Assembly (NCBI GenBank): GCA_963736525.1
Contig: CAVTPF010000012.1
Coordinates: forward strand, 372,001 to 436,000
Origin: Bog-473 sp963736525
Lineage (GTDB): Bacteria > Actinomycetota > Acidimicrobiia > Acidimicrobiales > RAAP-2
DNA length: 64,000 bases
Direction of reading: 5' to 3'
Shown here: positions 16,778 through 26,012 of the stretch, piece by piece
Position numbering within the stretch: position 1 is the stretch's first letter
How the letters are laid out: every line of letters begins with the position of its first letter
Notes under the pieces: model-generated
Database searches by the model: none
What the model was told of the DNA's origin: nothing
What the model saw: only the letters and a program-made list of their open reading frames with translations
Position numbers and translations under genes: made by a program

Positions 16778-17772
16778 GCGAAGCGCAGTCGCAGGTCGGG
16801 CTCGGGCCCGAAGGACGGCGCGCTGGGGCCCGTCGTTGCCAGTGTGTGCCAGGCCGCCACGCCGATCATGGCGGCGTTGTCGGTGGCCATCGCAGGCGGG
16901 GGAATCAGGAGCGTGGCACCGAACTCGTCGGCGAGCGCCTGGGCGCGCGCCCGCAGGATGGGACTGGCCGCCACGCCCCCGACGATGGCCACGGCCGGGT
17001 CGCCGTACTCGGCGAGGGCGCGGCGGAGCTTGGCGCACAGCACGTCCATGCAGGCGGCCACGAAGGACGCCGCGACCTCGGCCTCGGAGAAGCCGGGATC
17101 GGCGCGCACGTGGTTGACCACCGCTGTCTTGAGGCCCGAGAACGAGAACGCATAGCCCTCGGCGACCATGGGTCGGGGGAAGCCGAGCCCGTCCGCGCCC
17201 CCGGCGGCCAGGCGGTCGAGCACGGGCCCTCCCGGGTAGCCGAGGCCGAGGAAGCGGGCCACCTTGTCGTAGGCCTCGCCGATGGAGTCGTCGACGGTCT
17301 CGCCCAACAACTCGTAGCGACCCGGCCCGGTCGACCGGGTCAGCATGCAGTGGCCACCGGACACCAGCAATGCGATCTGCGGGAACGGGACGTCGCCGTC
17401 GGTCAGGTACACGCTGGCCAGGTGGCCCTCCAGGTGGTTGACGCCCACCACCGGTACTCCCCAGCCCAGCGCGAGGGCCTTGGCGGTGGCGATGCCGACC
17501 AGCAGGGCGCCCACGAGGCCCGGGCCGGACGTCACCGCCACCGCGGCCAGGTCCGTCCCCGCCACGCCGGCCTCGTCCAGGGCCCGCTGCACCACGGGGG
17601 TGATCGTCTCGACGTGCGCCCGGCTGGCCAGCTCGGGGACGACGCCGCCGAAGGCGGCGTGCAGGTCGATCTGGCTGGCCACCACCGACGAGCGCACCGC
17701 CAAGGCGTCGTCGACGACGGCGGCCGCGGTCTCGTCGCACGACGTCTCGATGGCCAGCAGCGGCCGGCTCAT
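16774..17772 (-). CDS. tsaD: tRNA N6-threonylcarbamoyladenosine synthase subunit TsaD
   Basis: This 332-residue ASKHA-fold protein transfers threonylcarbamoyl to A37 of ANN-decoding tRNAs. Visible landmarks are the start IETSCDETAAAVVD, the metal-binding HLEGH, the nucleotide loop SGGH, GEAYDKVARFLGLGYPGGP and the C-terminal VGGVAASPILR and TDNAAMIG. Its start overlaps the tsaC stop by 4 bp (ATGA), so the first and last steps of t6A formation are coupled. TsaB and TsaE are not in the window. Confidence 0.96.
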   Translation of the reverse strand: MSRPLLAIETSCDETAAAVVDDALAVRSSVVASQIDLHAAFGGVVPELASRAHVETITPVVQRALDEAGVAGTDLAAVAVTSGPGLVGALLVGIATAKALALGWGVPVVGVNHLEGHLASVYLTDGDVPFPQIALLVSGGHCMLTRSTGPGRYELLGETVDDSIGEAYDKVARFLGLGYPGGPVLDRLAAGGADGLGFPRPMVAEGYAFSFSGLKTAVVNHVRADPGFSEAEVAASFVAACMDVLCAKLRRALAEYGDPAVAIVGGVAASPILRARAQALADEFGATLLIPPPAMATDNAAMIGVAAWHTLATTGPSAPSFGPEPDLRLRFA

Positions 17773-18389
17773 CGCGCTTCTGCCAGCGCGTCCGCCACCG
17801 CCGCCCGCGAGATCGCGCCTTCCCGCTCGACCGCCGGCGCGGGACCGCGGACGTTGACCAGCGTGGAGGGCACGTCCTTGAGCCGGCCGCCGTCGATCAC
17901 CAGGTCGACGGCTGGACCGAGGCTGGCGGCCACGTCGTGTGCCGTGCGGGGCGTGGGTGTGCCGTGCGGGTTGGCGCTGGTGACCACGAGCACGCCGGTG
18001 CGGGCCAGCAGCGCCCGCAGGAAGTCGTGGTCGGGGATGCGGACCGCGACCTCGTCACGCCCGGCCAGCCACGCCGGTCGTGCCCCATCCCGTTCGAAGC
18101 CGAAGACCATGGTCAGGGGTCCCGGCCACCACCACCTGGCCAGCGCATCGGCGTCGGCAGTGAAGGCGACGCCGAGCGCGCGCACCTGCTCGATGGAGGC
18201 AGCGAGAACCGGGAGGTGCATCCCCTCGGGCCTCGCCTTGGCCCTGAACACCGCCTGCACCGCGTCGGCGTCCCCCGGCCGGGCGGCCAGGCCGTAGACG
18301 GTGTCGGTGGGCACGACCACGACCTCACCGCCGCGCAGGGCCTCGGCGGCCTCCCGCAACCCTTCCTCGTCGGCGCGCACGATCCTCAT
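17769..18389 (-). CDS. tsaC: L-threonylcarbamoyladenylate synthase (Sua5/YciO/YrdC family)
   Basis: This 206-residue protein makes threonylcarbamoyl-AMP from Thr, bicarbonate and ATP for t6A. Seen: VVVPTDTVYGLAARPGDADAV, KARPEGMHLPVL (KRP-type motif), WPGPLTMVF, VAVRIPDH, LVVTSANPHG and DLVIDGGRLKDVPSTLVNV. It lacks the long C-terminal Sua5 domain, so it is the short TsaC form. ATG 18389 was chosen because the frame above it has no homology. It is translationally coupled to tsaD. Confidence 0.93.
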   Translation of the reverse strand: MRIVRADEEGLREAAEALRGGEVVVVPTDTVYGLAARPGDADAVQAVFRAKARPEGMHLPVLAASIEQVRALGVAFTADADALARWWWPGPLTMVFGFERDGARPAWLAGRDEVAVRIPDHDFLRALLARTGVLVVTSANPHGTPTPRTAHDVAASLGPAVDLVIDGGRLKDVPSTLVNVRGPAPAVEREGAISRAAVADALAEAR

Positions 18390-18432
18390 GGCACGGTCAC
18401 CGCCGTCTTCGGCCGCCGCCAACTCGTCGGGC

Positions 18433-18891
18433 TCAGAGCGTGAGGGGGCGGATCGGCGCCGCAATGAGCGCGGGGTTCGATCGCCAGTCCACCCCGGGCA
18501 CGTCGACGTACAGCTCGATCTCGTTGCCGTCGGGGTCCAGGATGTAGAGGCTGTGGGTCACGGTGTGGTCGGAGGCGCCGACCACCGTCGCACCGGCCTG
18601 ACGCACCTTGGCCAGCACCTCGCGCAGGTCGTCGTCGGTCTCGCCGACGTTGAGGCCGAAGTGGTACATGCCGACCCGACGCCCCTGCGGTATCGGCGCG
18701 GCGCTCGCGCCGACCTCTATGAGGAGGAGCTCGTGGTGGGTGCGCCCGGAGGAGAACGCGGCGGCGCCGACCGGGTCCTGTCCGGGTTCGGGCATGATCT
18801 GTCGCCACCCCAGCACGTCACGGTAGAAGGCGGCCGAGCGGCCGACGTCGCGCACGTAGAGCACCAGATGGCCTAGCTCTCGCACTGTCAT
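18433..18891 (-). CDS. VOC family protein, extradiol dioxygenase-like
   Basis: The 152-residue protein reads LGHLVLYVRDVGRSAAFYRDVLGW at the start, HHELLLIEVG, then RVGMYHFGLNVGETDDDLREVLAKVRQAGA and SLYILDPDGNEIELYVD. The His in HHELLL, the His in MYHFGLN and the Glu in NEIELY are the expected metal ligands of a CatE/glyoxalase-type fold. Its start overlaps the wax ester synthase stop by 4 bp. The substrate is unknown. Confidence 0.87.
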   Translation of the reverse strand: MTVRELGHLVLYVRDVGRSAAFYRDVLGWRQIMPEPGQDPVGAAAFSSGRTHHELLLIEVGASAAPIPQGRRVGMYHFGLNVGETDDDLREVLAKVRQAGATVVGASDHTVTHSLYILDPDGNEIELYVDVPGVDWRSNPALIAAPIRPLTL

Positions 18892-20405
18892 GCGCTCACG
18901 CTACCGGTCGTCTCGGCCGGGGCCGACGTGGCGGAGCGTATCCAGCGTGCGGTCGCCGGCATGCCGGGCCCGAGATGGATGGGCACGTCGAACGGTTCGG
19001 GCTCCAGCCCGGCCGCATCCATCAGCTCCGTCAGGGCGTGCGGCACGGCGGCGGCGATGTCCCACAGTCGCGGGACCGCCCGGGCGTCGGAGGCGAGCCC
19101 CCAGTAGAGGACGCCCAGGTAGCTCATGATGGTGATGTTCAACCCCATGCCGTCCATCACCGGCCCGAGGGGGAACATCCCAAGCAGCTGGCTGCCCCCC
19201 AGGTAGAGCGGGAAGTCGGGGCCGGGAACATTGGACACGACCAGATTGGCCACCGGACGGTGGCGGTCGGCCAGCTTCATTCCCGTGTAGAGCCGGGCCG
19301 CCGCGGCGAAGACATTGGGTGTGGCGTGCTCGGCCCAGTTCTGCAGCGTGGTGGCCCCGAGCGCCTTGTGTTCCTCCTTGGCGCCCTTGGTGCCCTCGTG
19401 AATGGCGCGCAGCCGTTCCAGCGGGTCGTCGATGTGACAGGGCAGCTGGACGAACATGGCTGACACCTTGTTGGAGCCCTTGAGCTCGGCCACGTCGGGC
19501 GTCACCGAGACGGGCACGACCGCGACGAGCGGGATGTCGGGCAGCTCGTCACCCGCCAGCAAATATGTGCGGAGGGCGCCGGCGCACACGGCGAGCACGA
19601 CGTCGTTGACCGTCGTCCCCATCTCGTTCTTGAGCTTCTTGGCATCGGCCAGGCTCGCGGCGGCGAACGCGACCCTGCGCCGGGAATGGACGGCGACGTT
19701 GATGGAGGTGCGCGGTGCCGTGAGGGGAAGTGCCGCCTTCGCCGTCTGCGACTGGCGAATCCGGCGGATCCCGAAGATGCTGCGCGTCGTGCGCAGCATC
19801 ATGCGCCCGACGTCGAACGGTGCCCACAGTCCGGACACCATGGCTTGGGACACCAACTCGAGGCCCGAGGGGATGCGCGCGTCGAGCTGACGCGGTGTCC
19901 GTGGTGCCGAGTTCGGCATGTCGGGCTCCAGATCGAAGAGCACACCGAGCAGTTCGGCGCCGGACACGCCGTCGATCGTGGAGTGGTGCATCTTCGCCAC
20001 CAGCGCGATCTTCCCGTCCTCCAGACCCTCCACGATCCACATCTCCCACAGCGGGCGGTCACGATGGAGCTGGCGGCTGATGACGTCGGCCGCGAAGTCA
20101 CCCAGCTCGCGCATGCCACCGGGGGAAGGGAGGGCCGCGCGCCGGAGGTGGTTGTCGATGTCGAACTCGGGGTCGTCCACCCAGATCGGGTGACCCAGGC
20201 GCATGGGGACCTCGACGAGGCGGCGCTGGAACACGGGAGCCAGCGGGATGCGGTCGTTGATGAGCTGGCGGACCCGGCGGAACGAGTAGCCGCCGGGCAC
20301 CGTCGTGGGATCGAAGACGGCCGTGATGGCCACATGCATGTGGAGGGTCGGCGTCTCCATGTAGAGGAAGCTCGCATCGAGCCCGGTCAACCGTTCGGGG
20401 GTCAT
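18888..20405 (-). CDS. wax ester synthase/acyl-CoA:diacylglycerol acyltransferase (WS/DGAT)
   Basis: The 505-residue protein starts with the typical MTPERLTGLDASFLYMETPTLHMHV. The catalytic HHxxxDG appears as HHSTIDG, and ATTLQNWAEHATPNV and NLVVSNVPGPDFPLYLGGSQLLGMFPLGPVMDGMGLNITIMSYLG are hallmark C-terminal motifs. It esterifies acyl-CoA with diacylglycerol or fatty alcohol at the membrane to store neutral lipid. ATG 20405 has an AGGAG site. The stop overlaps the VOC gene, so both are one transcript. Confidence 0.95.
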   Translation of the reverse strand: MTPERLTGLDASFLYMETPTLHMHVAITAVFDPTTVPGGYSFRRVRQLINDRIPLAPVFQRRLVEVPMRLGHPIWVDDPEFDIDNHLRRAALPSPGGMRELGDFAADVISRQLHRDRPLWEMWIVEGLEDGKIALVAKMHHSTIDGVSGAELLGVLFDLEPDMPNSAPRTPRQLDARIPSGLELVSQAMVSGLWAPFDVGRMMLRTTRSIFGIRRIRQSQTAKAALPLTAPRTSINVAVHSRRRVAFAAASLADAKKLKNEMGTTVNDVVLAVCAGALRTYLLAGDELPDIPLVAVVPVSVTPDVAELKGSNKVSAMFVQLPCHIDDPLERLRAIHEGTKGAKEEHKALGATTLQNWAEHATPNVFAAAARLYTGMKLADRHRPVANLVVSNVPGPDFPLYLGGSQLLGMFPLGPVMDGMGLNITIMSYLGVLYWGLASDARAVPRLWDIAAAVPHALTELMDAAGLEPEPFDVPIHLGPGMPATARWIRSATSAPAETTGSVSA

Positions 20406-20524
20406 CGACTCTCCTTGGTCATCTCCCTTCCATAACCTCGCACCAACGCCACGCCGGGGCAAACGGGAAGCCACCCCGACCAGGGCGGACCCCGCGGAGG
20501 GCCCGGGCGGGAGAGAATGGGAGG

Positions 20525-21820
20525 GTGCCGTACGCCTTCCTGATCGTCACCCTCGTCGGGGCCGCCGCGGTGGTGCTGGCCTATCGCCCCATCCGGCGGG
20601 AGCCGTTCACCATCGTGAGCTTCGTCTCGGCCTGGATCGCAGGCGAGCTCGCGTTCCAGAACATCGTCTGGCAGATGGTCGCCACCGCCATCTTCATTGC
20701 GTTCGGTGCGCTGGAAAGTTGGGTCGGCTGGGTGGGACTGGCCGTGGCGGTGGCCGACTGGGCCGGGCTCGTGGGGCTGGGCGTCGCGGGACGCCGGGCG
20801 AGCCGCGTGACCGCTGCCGCGCTCGACGAGGTTCGCAGCGACGCCTTCCCGGTGCCGGTCGAGCCGATGGCGCCCACCTGGGGACGGTGGTGGCGCGTCA
20901 CACGGGCCATCCCGCTCCGCTCCCGGGCGGTGCAGGCCACCCGCGACATCGACTACTGGGGCGACGGGACGGCGCGGCACCGCCTCAACGTCTACCGCTC
21001 GCGCCCTGCCCCGCCCGAGAAGGCTCCGGTCATGGTGTACATCCACGGCGGGGCGTGGGTCATCGGCGACAAGCGCGAGCAGGGCAAGCCGATGATGTAC
21101 GAGCTGGTCGCCCGGGGCTGGGTCTGTGTGGCCATCAACTACCGCCTCAGTCCGAAGGCCACCTGGCCGGACCACATCGTCGATGCCAAGCGGGCGGTCG
21201 CGTGGGTGAAGGAGCACATCGCGGAGTACGGGGGTGATCCGTCCTTTGTCGCGGTGAGTGGCGGCTCCGCCGGGGGTCACCTCTGCGCGTTGTTGGCCCT
21301 GAGCAGTGGTGACCCCGACTTCCAGCCGGGGTTCGAGGGGTCCGACACCGCCGTGCAGGCGTGCGTCCCGTTCTACGGGGTCATGGACCTGACCAGCTCC
21401 CCCGACGGCTCGGCCCGCTTCGGGCCGGGGCTGCTCGAGATGCTGGAGAAGACCGTCATGAAGACGACCGAATCGGAACGCCCCGAGGTGTTCCGCGATG
21501 CGTCGCCCACCTACCGCGTCCACGCCGGCGCGCCACCGTTCTTCGTGGCGCACGGGGTGAACGACACCCTGGTGCCGGTGGAGACCGCCCGCATCTTCGT
21601 GGAACGCCTGCGTGGTGTCTCCCGGGAGCCGGTGGCCTACGCGGAATTGCCCCTGGCCCAGCACGCCTTCGACGTCTTGGCCTCCCTGCGCTGCCAAGCC
21701 ACCACATCGGCCGTTGCAGACTTCCTGGACGGGGCCCGCGCCGCCGGCGCAACGGCCGCGGCGGCCCAGACGAACTCTGGGCGCGGAGTTTCTGACGTAG
21801 AGTCAGCTCCCGAATTGTGA
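20525..21820 (+). CDS. membrane-anchored alpha/beta hydrolase (hormone-sensitive lipase-like esterase)
   Basis: In this 431-residue protein the N-terminal 100 residues have about three hydrophobic spans (MPYAFLIVTLVGAAAVVLAY, AGELAFQNIVWQMVATAIFIAFGAL, WVGLAVAVADWAGLVGLGVAG). The hydrolase domain has HGGAWVIGDKR, nucleophile GGSAGGH, acid HGVNDTLVP and histidine AQHAFDVL. The layout matches mycobacterial LipN/LipQ-type esterases. It lies divergent from the wax ester synthase, fitting neutral-lipid turnover; that link is inference. GTG 20525 gives the first span. Confidence 0.88.
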   Translation: MPYAFLIVTLVGAAAVVLAYRPIRREPFTIVSFVSAWIAGELAFQNIVWQMVATAIFIAFGALESWVGWVGLAVAVADWAGLVGLGVAGRRASRVTAAALDEVRSDAFPVPVEPMAPTWGRWWRVTRAIPLRSRAVQATRDIDYWGDGTARHRLNVYRSRPAPPEKAPVMVYIHGGAWVIGDKREQGKPMMYELVARGWVCVAINYRLSPKATWPDHIVDAKRAVAWVKEHIAEYGGDPSFVAVSGGSAGGHLCALLALSSGDPDFQPGFEGSDTAVQACVPFYGVMDLTSSPDGSARFGPGLLEMLEKTVMKTTESERPEVFRDASPTYRVHAGAPPFFVAHGVNDTLVPVETARIFVERLRGVSREPVAYAELPLAQHAFDVLASLRCQATTSAVADFLDGARAAGATAAAAQTNSGRGVSDVESAPEL

Positions 21821-21874
21821 CCTGCCGTCCCCGTCCAGGGCCGTCGGCCGGGTGGAACGGGACAGCGAGAAGGG

Positions 21875-23233
21875 GTGGCAGTGGGGAAGATGCACACGTC
21901 CGAGTGGACCCGGCGCGGCCGCGGCGCGCGGGCCGGACGGGTCCTGAGAGGACTCCTGGTCGGATCCGTGCTCGCCGGGAGTGCCGCCGTCGGGGGTGGC
22001 GCGCTGATCGCCGCAGCTCCTGCAGGCGCGGAGCCCACGGCGTCGGGCACCTGCACCCCGGCGCTGGCCCCCACACCCGCCCAGGACGCCTCGACCACCG
22101 GCATCACCCCCACGTCCGTCACGGTGGGCAACGTGTCGATCATCACCGGTCCGATACCGGGGCTCTTCGAAGGTGCGCCCATCGGGGTCAAGGCCTACTT
22201 CGACATGATCAACGCGCAGGGTGGCGTCGACGGCCGCAAGCTGCTGGTCGACTCGAAGGACGACGCCTTCAGCGGCCAGCAGAACCAGACCGAGACCCAG
22301 GAGGCGATCAACGGCGACTTCGCGCTGGTGGGCAGCTTCTCGCTGTTCGACGGATACGGCTGTGCCGCCCTGGCCAGCGACACCGCGGTGCCCGACGTGT
22401 CGGTGACGCTCGACGCCGGGACCAACGCCCTGCCCAACGACTTCAGCGCGCAGCCGCTGTCGCTGGGAGAGAGCCTCGGTCCGGTCGCGTACTACAAGCA
22501 GCACTACCCGAAGGACACGAGGCTGGGCGCCATCGTCTCGGACGTGGCCTCGGCGGAGGCCCAGTGGAAGGGTCAGCTCGCCGGCTACGAGAGCAAGGGT
22601 TACACGCTCGGGTACGTCGACTACGTCAACCCCCTCCAGTCCGACTTCACCACCGACGTCATCAACATGAAGAGCAACGGGGTCACCGCGGTCGACCTCA
22701 CCGACGTCGACTGGCAGGACGCGGCGATCTTCGTGGAGAACGCGGCGACCCAGAACTGGCACCCCGGCCTCATCTTCTCGGCCGGGCCGGTCTACGCCGA
22801 CCAATTCATCTCCCATGCCGGCGGCCCCGCCGCGGCCAACGGGATCCAGGTGGGCCAGAACCAGGCCCTCTATCTCGGCCAAGACGCGAGCAGCGTGCCG
22901 GCCGTCAAGCAGTTCGACAGCTACGTCAAGAAGGTCAACTCCTCGTGGCTGCCCGACCTCTACACGCTCTACGGATGGGCGTCGGCCGAGATGTTCGTGC
23001 AGGCGCTCAAGGCCGCCGGGCCGCACCCGACCCGGGGCGCGGTCATGGCGCAGCTGCGGAAGATCACCTCGTTCGGAGCGAACGGGCTGCTCGGTACGGC
23101 CGACCCGGCCGCCAAGACGCCGACGGCCTGCTTCATGATGGCCGAGATCAAGAACGGCAGCTTCGTGCGCGAGCTGCCGAAGGGCAGCGGGTTCGACTGC
23201 AACACCACCTACTACACCCAGCCCGGGACCTGA
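21875..23233 (+). CDS. ABC transporter substrate-binding protein, branched-chain amino acid (Leu/Ile/Val) type
   Basis: This is a 452-residue secreted protein. The N-terminus is RRGRGARAGRVLRGLLVGSVLAG followed by an Ala/Gly-rich hydrophobic core and AAPAGAEP, a Sec signal with cleavage near residue 50; no lipobox is seen. The mature part follows the type I periplasmic-binding fold: VTVGNVSIITGPIPGLFEGAPIGVKAYFDMINAQGGVDGRKLLV, then DFALVGSFSL and IFSAGPVYADQF. GTG 21875 is a tentative start; GTG 21881 or ATG 21890 are possible. It heads the transporter operon. The actual ligand may not be an amino acid. Confidence 0.88.
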   Translation: MAVGKMHTSEWTRRGRGARAGRVLRGLLVGSVLAGSAAVGGGALIAAAPAGAEPTASGTCTPALAPTPAQDASTTGITPTSVTVGNVSIITGPIPGLFEGAPIGVKAYFDMINAQGGVDGRKLLVDSKDDAFSGQQNQTETQEAINGDFALVGSFSLFDGYGCAALASDTAVPDVSVTLDAGTNALPNDFSAQPLSLGESLGPVAYYKQHYPKDTRLGAIVSDVASAEAQWKGQLAGYESKGYTLGYVDYVNPLQSDFTTDVINMKSNGVTAVDLTDVDWQDAAIFVENAATQNWHPGLIFSAGPVYADQFISHAGGPAAANGIQVGQNQALYLGQDASSVPAVKQFDSYVKKVNSSWLPDLYTLYGWASAEMFVQALKAAGPHPTRGAVMAQLRKITSFGANGLLGTADPAAKTPTACFMMAEIKNGSFVRELPKGSGFDCNTTYYTQPGT

Positions 23234-23263
23234 CGGGACGGCGTTTGGAACCGGGGTGAGGCC

Positions 23264-25219
23264 GTGAGCGTCTTCCTCTCCTTCACCGTGCTCGGGATCG
23301 TGACCGGTGCCGTCTACGGCATTTTGGCCACGGGCCTGGTGGTCACCTACAACACCACGGGGGTCTTCAACTTCGCGCAGGGTGCGGTGGGGATGGTGGC
23401 GGCCTTCTCGTACTGGCAGCTCTGGCAGGACTGGCACTGGCCCTACCTCCTCGCCATCGCCTTCATCGTCTTCGTCGAGGCGCCGCTCCTTGCGATCGCG
23501 GTGGAGTTCGTGCTCATGCGCCGCATCCATGGGGCCAGCGTGGAGCGGTCGCTGATGGTGACGCTCGGCCTGCTGGTGATCCTGCTCGGCATCGCGACCA
23601 TCTTCTGGAGCAGCCCCGAGGTCATCCGCTCGGTACCGGCCTACTTCACCTCGGCCGACGGCACGGTGGCAGCGGTGCATCTCTTCGGCGCCAACGGCGT
23701 GACGATCCAGGTCCAGCAGATCTTGATCGTGGTGGTGGCGGCCCTGGTCGCCCTCCTCCTCGGCGTCTTCCTGCGCCGCTTCCGGCTCGGCGTGGCCATG
23801 CGGGCCGTGGTCGACGACCCTGAGCTCGTCGCCATGGCCGGCGCCAAGCCCTACCGCATGTCGCAGATGGGGTGGGCCCTCGGCTTCATGCTGGCCGCCC
23901 TGGCCGGCGTGCTGATCGCCCCGCTGGTGGGCCAGACGGGGTTGACCGCCGACCAGCTGACGCTGCTCGCCCTCAACGGCTTCGCCGCCGCCGTGGTCGG
24001 CCGCCTGCGCAACCTGCCCATGACCTTCGTCGGCGCCCTCGCGCTCGGGCTCATCACCCAGTACTGCGTCGGGTACCTGCCCGGGCACATCAACCCGGGA
24101 TTGGCCTCGGTGCTGACCGAGGTGGTCCCGGTCCTCTTCCTCTTCGTGGTGCTGCTCGTGATCCCGGCGGCGCGGCTCGCTCCCGCCGGCCGGCTCGCCG
24201 TCCGGCCCGCCCCCAAGGTGGTCACGGCGCGTCAGTCGGTCGCCGGTGGCGTGCTCCTGGTGGCGGGCATGGTGGTCCTGGCCGTCGTGATCGGGGCCAC
24301 GGCGCTGTCCACGCTCTCCCAGGGCCTGGCCTTCGGCATCGTCGGGCTCTCGCTGGTCGTCCTCGTCGGCTACGCCGGCCAGGTCTCGCTGTGCCAGCTC
24401 ACCTTCATGGGCATCGGCGCGTTCACCATGGGCAAGACGCTCGGCGGCGACTCGTGGTGGGGCCTGCTCCTCGCCGTCGTGGTGTCCGGAGCGGTCGGCG
24501 CCCTGGTGGCGCTCCCCGCCATCCGCCTGCGCGGCCTGTACCTGGCGCTGGCGACCTTCGCCTTCGGGGAGGTCATGTACTCCGCGTTCTTCGACAACAC
24601 GAGCGTCATCTCCGACGGCACGTCCATCGGCGTGGGGCGGTTGCGGCTGCCCTTCATGCAGTCCGTCAGCGACCGGGCCGAGCTCATTGAGGTGGCCGTC
24701 GCGGCCGCGCTGTGCGCCGTGGTCGTCGGCCTCGTGCGCCGGAGCGCCTTCGGCCGCCGCCTCGTTGCCATGAGCGACTCGCCCGCGGCCTTCGCCACGG
24801 TCGGCCTCAGTTCGGTGCGCACCAAAATGATCGTCTTCAGCCTCTCGGCCGCCATGGCGGGCCTCGGCGGCGTCTTCTACGCGGGCCAGCAGGGCGGCAT
24901 CGGTGCCAACGACGTGCAGTTCATCGGGAGTCTCACGCTGCTCCTCTTCGTCGCCATCTGGGGGATCCGGACCATCTCGGGCGCGCTGCTGGGCGGCATG
25001 ACCGCAGCGGCGCTCCCCGTGCTCCAGACCCACCTGCCGGCCTCCCTCGCGGACCTCACCGGACTGGCCGCCGGCATCGGGATCGTCCTGCTCGCCCGCA
25101 GCCCCGACGGGATCCTCGGCATCGACTGGCTGGCGAACCGCGTGCGTCTGCCTTTCGGCGACCGCGCCGCCGAGTCGGGCCAGCTCGTCCTGGACCACGA
25201 GGTGGCCCGTGCCGCCTGA
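23264..25219 (+). CDS. fused LivH-LivM branched-chain-type ABC permease
   Basis: This single chain of 651 residues joins two permeases. Residues 1-300 are LivH-like (GAVYGILATGLVVTYNTTGVFNFAQGAVGM and AVVDDPELVAMAGAKPYRMSQMGWALG). Residues 330-640 are LivM-like (GLSLVVLVGYAGQVSLCQLTFMGIGAF, IRLRGLYLALATFAFGEVMY and the C-terminal RSPDGILGIDWL). Each half carries an EAA-like loop. About 16-18 spans are expected. Fusing the two gives a fixed heterodimer. The 3' end overlaps the ATPase gene by 11 bp. Confidence 0.9.
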   Translation: MSVFLSFTVLGIVTGAVYGILATGLVVTYNTTGVFNFAQGAVGMVAAFSYWQLWQDWHWPYLLAIAFIVFVEAPLLAIAVEFVLMRRIHGASVERSLMVTLGLLVILLGIATIFWSSPEVIRSVPAYFTSADGTVAAVHLFGANGVTIQVQQILIVVVAALVALLLGVFLRRFRLGVAMRAVVDDPELVAMAGAKPYRMSQMGWALGFMLAALAGVLIAPLVGQTGLTADQLTLLALNGFAAAVVGRLRNLPMTFVGALALGLITQYCVGYLPGHINPGLASVLTEVVPVLFLFVVLLVIPAARLAPAGRLAVRPAPKVVTARQSVAGGVLLVAGMVVLAVVIGATALSTLSQGLAFGIVGLSLVVLVGYAGQVSLCQLTFMGIGAFTMGKTLGGDSWWGLLLAVVVSGAVGALVALPAIRLRGLYLALATFAFGEVMYSAFFDNTSVISDGTSIGVGRLRLPFMQSVSDRAELIEVAVAAALCAVVVGLVRRSAFGRRLVAMSDSPAAFATVGLSSVRTKMIVFSLSAAMAGLGGVFYAGQQGGIGANDVQFIGSLTLLLFVAIWGIRTISGALLGGMTAAALPVLQTHLPASLADLTGLAAGIGIVLLARSPDGILGIDWLANRVRLPFGDRAAESGQLVLDHEVARAA

Positions 25220-26012
25220 GGACGGGGCCGGCGGGCCCGCCGCCGCGGCGGGCATCCCCGCGCTCGAGGTCGACCACGTCAGCGTGCACTTCGGCGGCGT
25301 CGCCGCGCTCTCCGACGTGTCGCTGCGCGCCGAGGCCGGCACGGTGACCGGCCTGATCGGTCCCAACGGTGCGGGCAAGACCACGCTCTTCAACGTCATC
25401 ACGGGGCTGCAGCACCCCAACCGGGGCAGGGTGCACCTCGGCGGCATCGACGTCACCCACCGGGGCACCCACCGCCGCGCCCGGCTCGGCCTCGCCCGCA
25501 CCTTCCAGCGCCTGGAGCTCTTCTCCACGCTGAGCGCAGCGGACAACGTGCGTGTCGGCCTCGAGGCCTCCCGTCGGGCCACGGCGACGACCGCGGTCGC
25601 ACTGCTCGAGCGCGTCGGGGTGGGCGACGAGGCCGCCTCGCCGGTGTCGTCGCTCCCGACCGGATCGGCTCGCCTGGTCGAGCTGGCCCGTGCCCTGTCG
25701 ACCGATCCGAAGGTCCTCCTCCTCGACGAGCCCTGTTCCGGTCTCGACGAGCGGGAGACGGCCGCACTGGGCCGGCTCCTCACGTCGTTGGCCGCCGAGG
25801 GCAGGGCCGTCGTCGTGGTGGAGCACGACACCGACCTCGTGCTGCGGGTCTGCGCGACCGTGCACGTCCTCGACTTCGGCCAGATCATCGCCACGGGCAG
25901 TCCGCAGGACATACGCCGCAACGCGACCGTCCAGGAGGCCTACCTCGGGCGCGCCCCCGACGCCGGGGACCAGGCGGCGGCGCGGTCCGAGACGGAGGAC
26001 CGCGAGGGATGA
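25209..26012 (+). CDS. livG: ABC ATPase, LivG type, with degenerate signature
   Basis: The 267-residue protein has Walker A GPNGAGKTT, Q-loop ARTFQRLELF, Walker B VLLLDEPCSGLDE and the switch His in VVVEHDTDLV. The signature, normally LSGGQ or LSYGQ, reads LPTGSARLVELARAL, so the serine and glycine positions that contact ATP across the dimer are changed. Its partner LivF has a normal LSGGE, so one of the two ATP sites may be inactive. GTG 25209 overlaps the permease end. Confidence 0.88.
   Translation: MPPEDGAGGPAAAAGIPALEVDHVSVHFGGVAALSDVSLRAEAGTVTGLIGPNGAGKTTLFNVITGLQHPNRGRVHLGGIDVTHRGTHRRARLGLARTFQRLELFSTLSAADNVRVGLEASRRATATTAVALLERVGVGDEAASPVSSLPTGSARLVELARALSTDPKVLLLDEPCSGLDERETAALGRLLTSLAAEGRAVVVVEHDTDLVLRVCATVHVLDFGQIIATGSPQDIRRNATVQEAYLGRAPDAGDQAAARSETEDREG

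Noticed and set aside
21803..25921. 1372-codon minus-strand open frame across the transporter operon
   Set aside because: It is antisense to the substrate-binding, permease and ATPase genes, and its translation is low-complexity without any domain. It arises from high GC at third positions.
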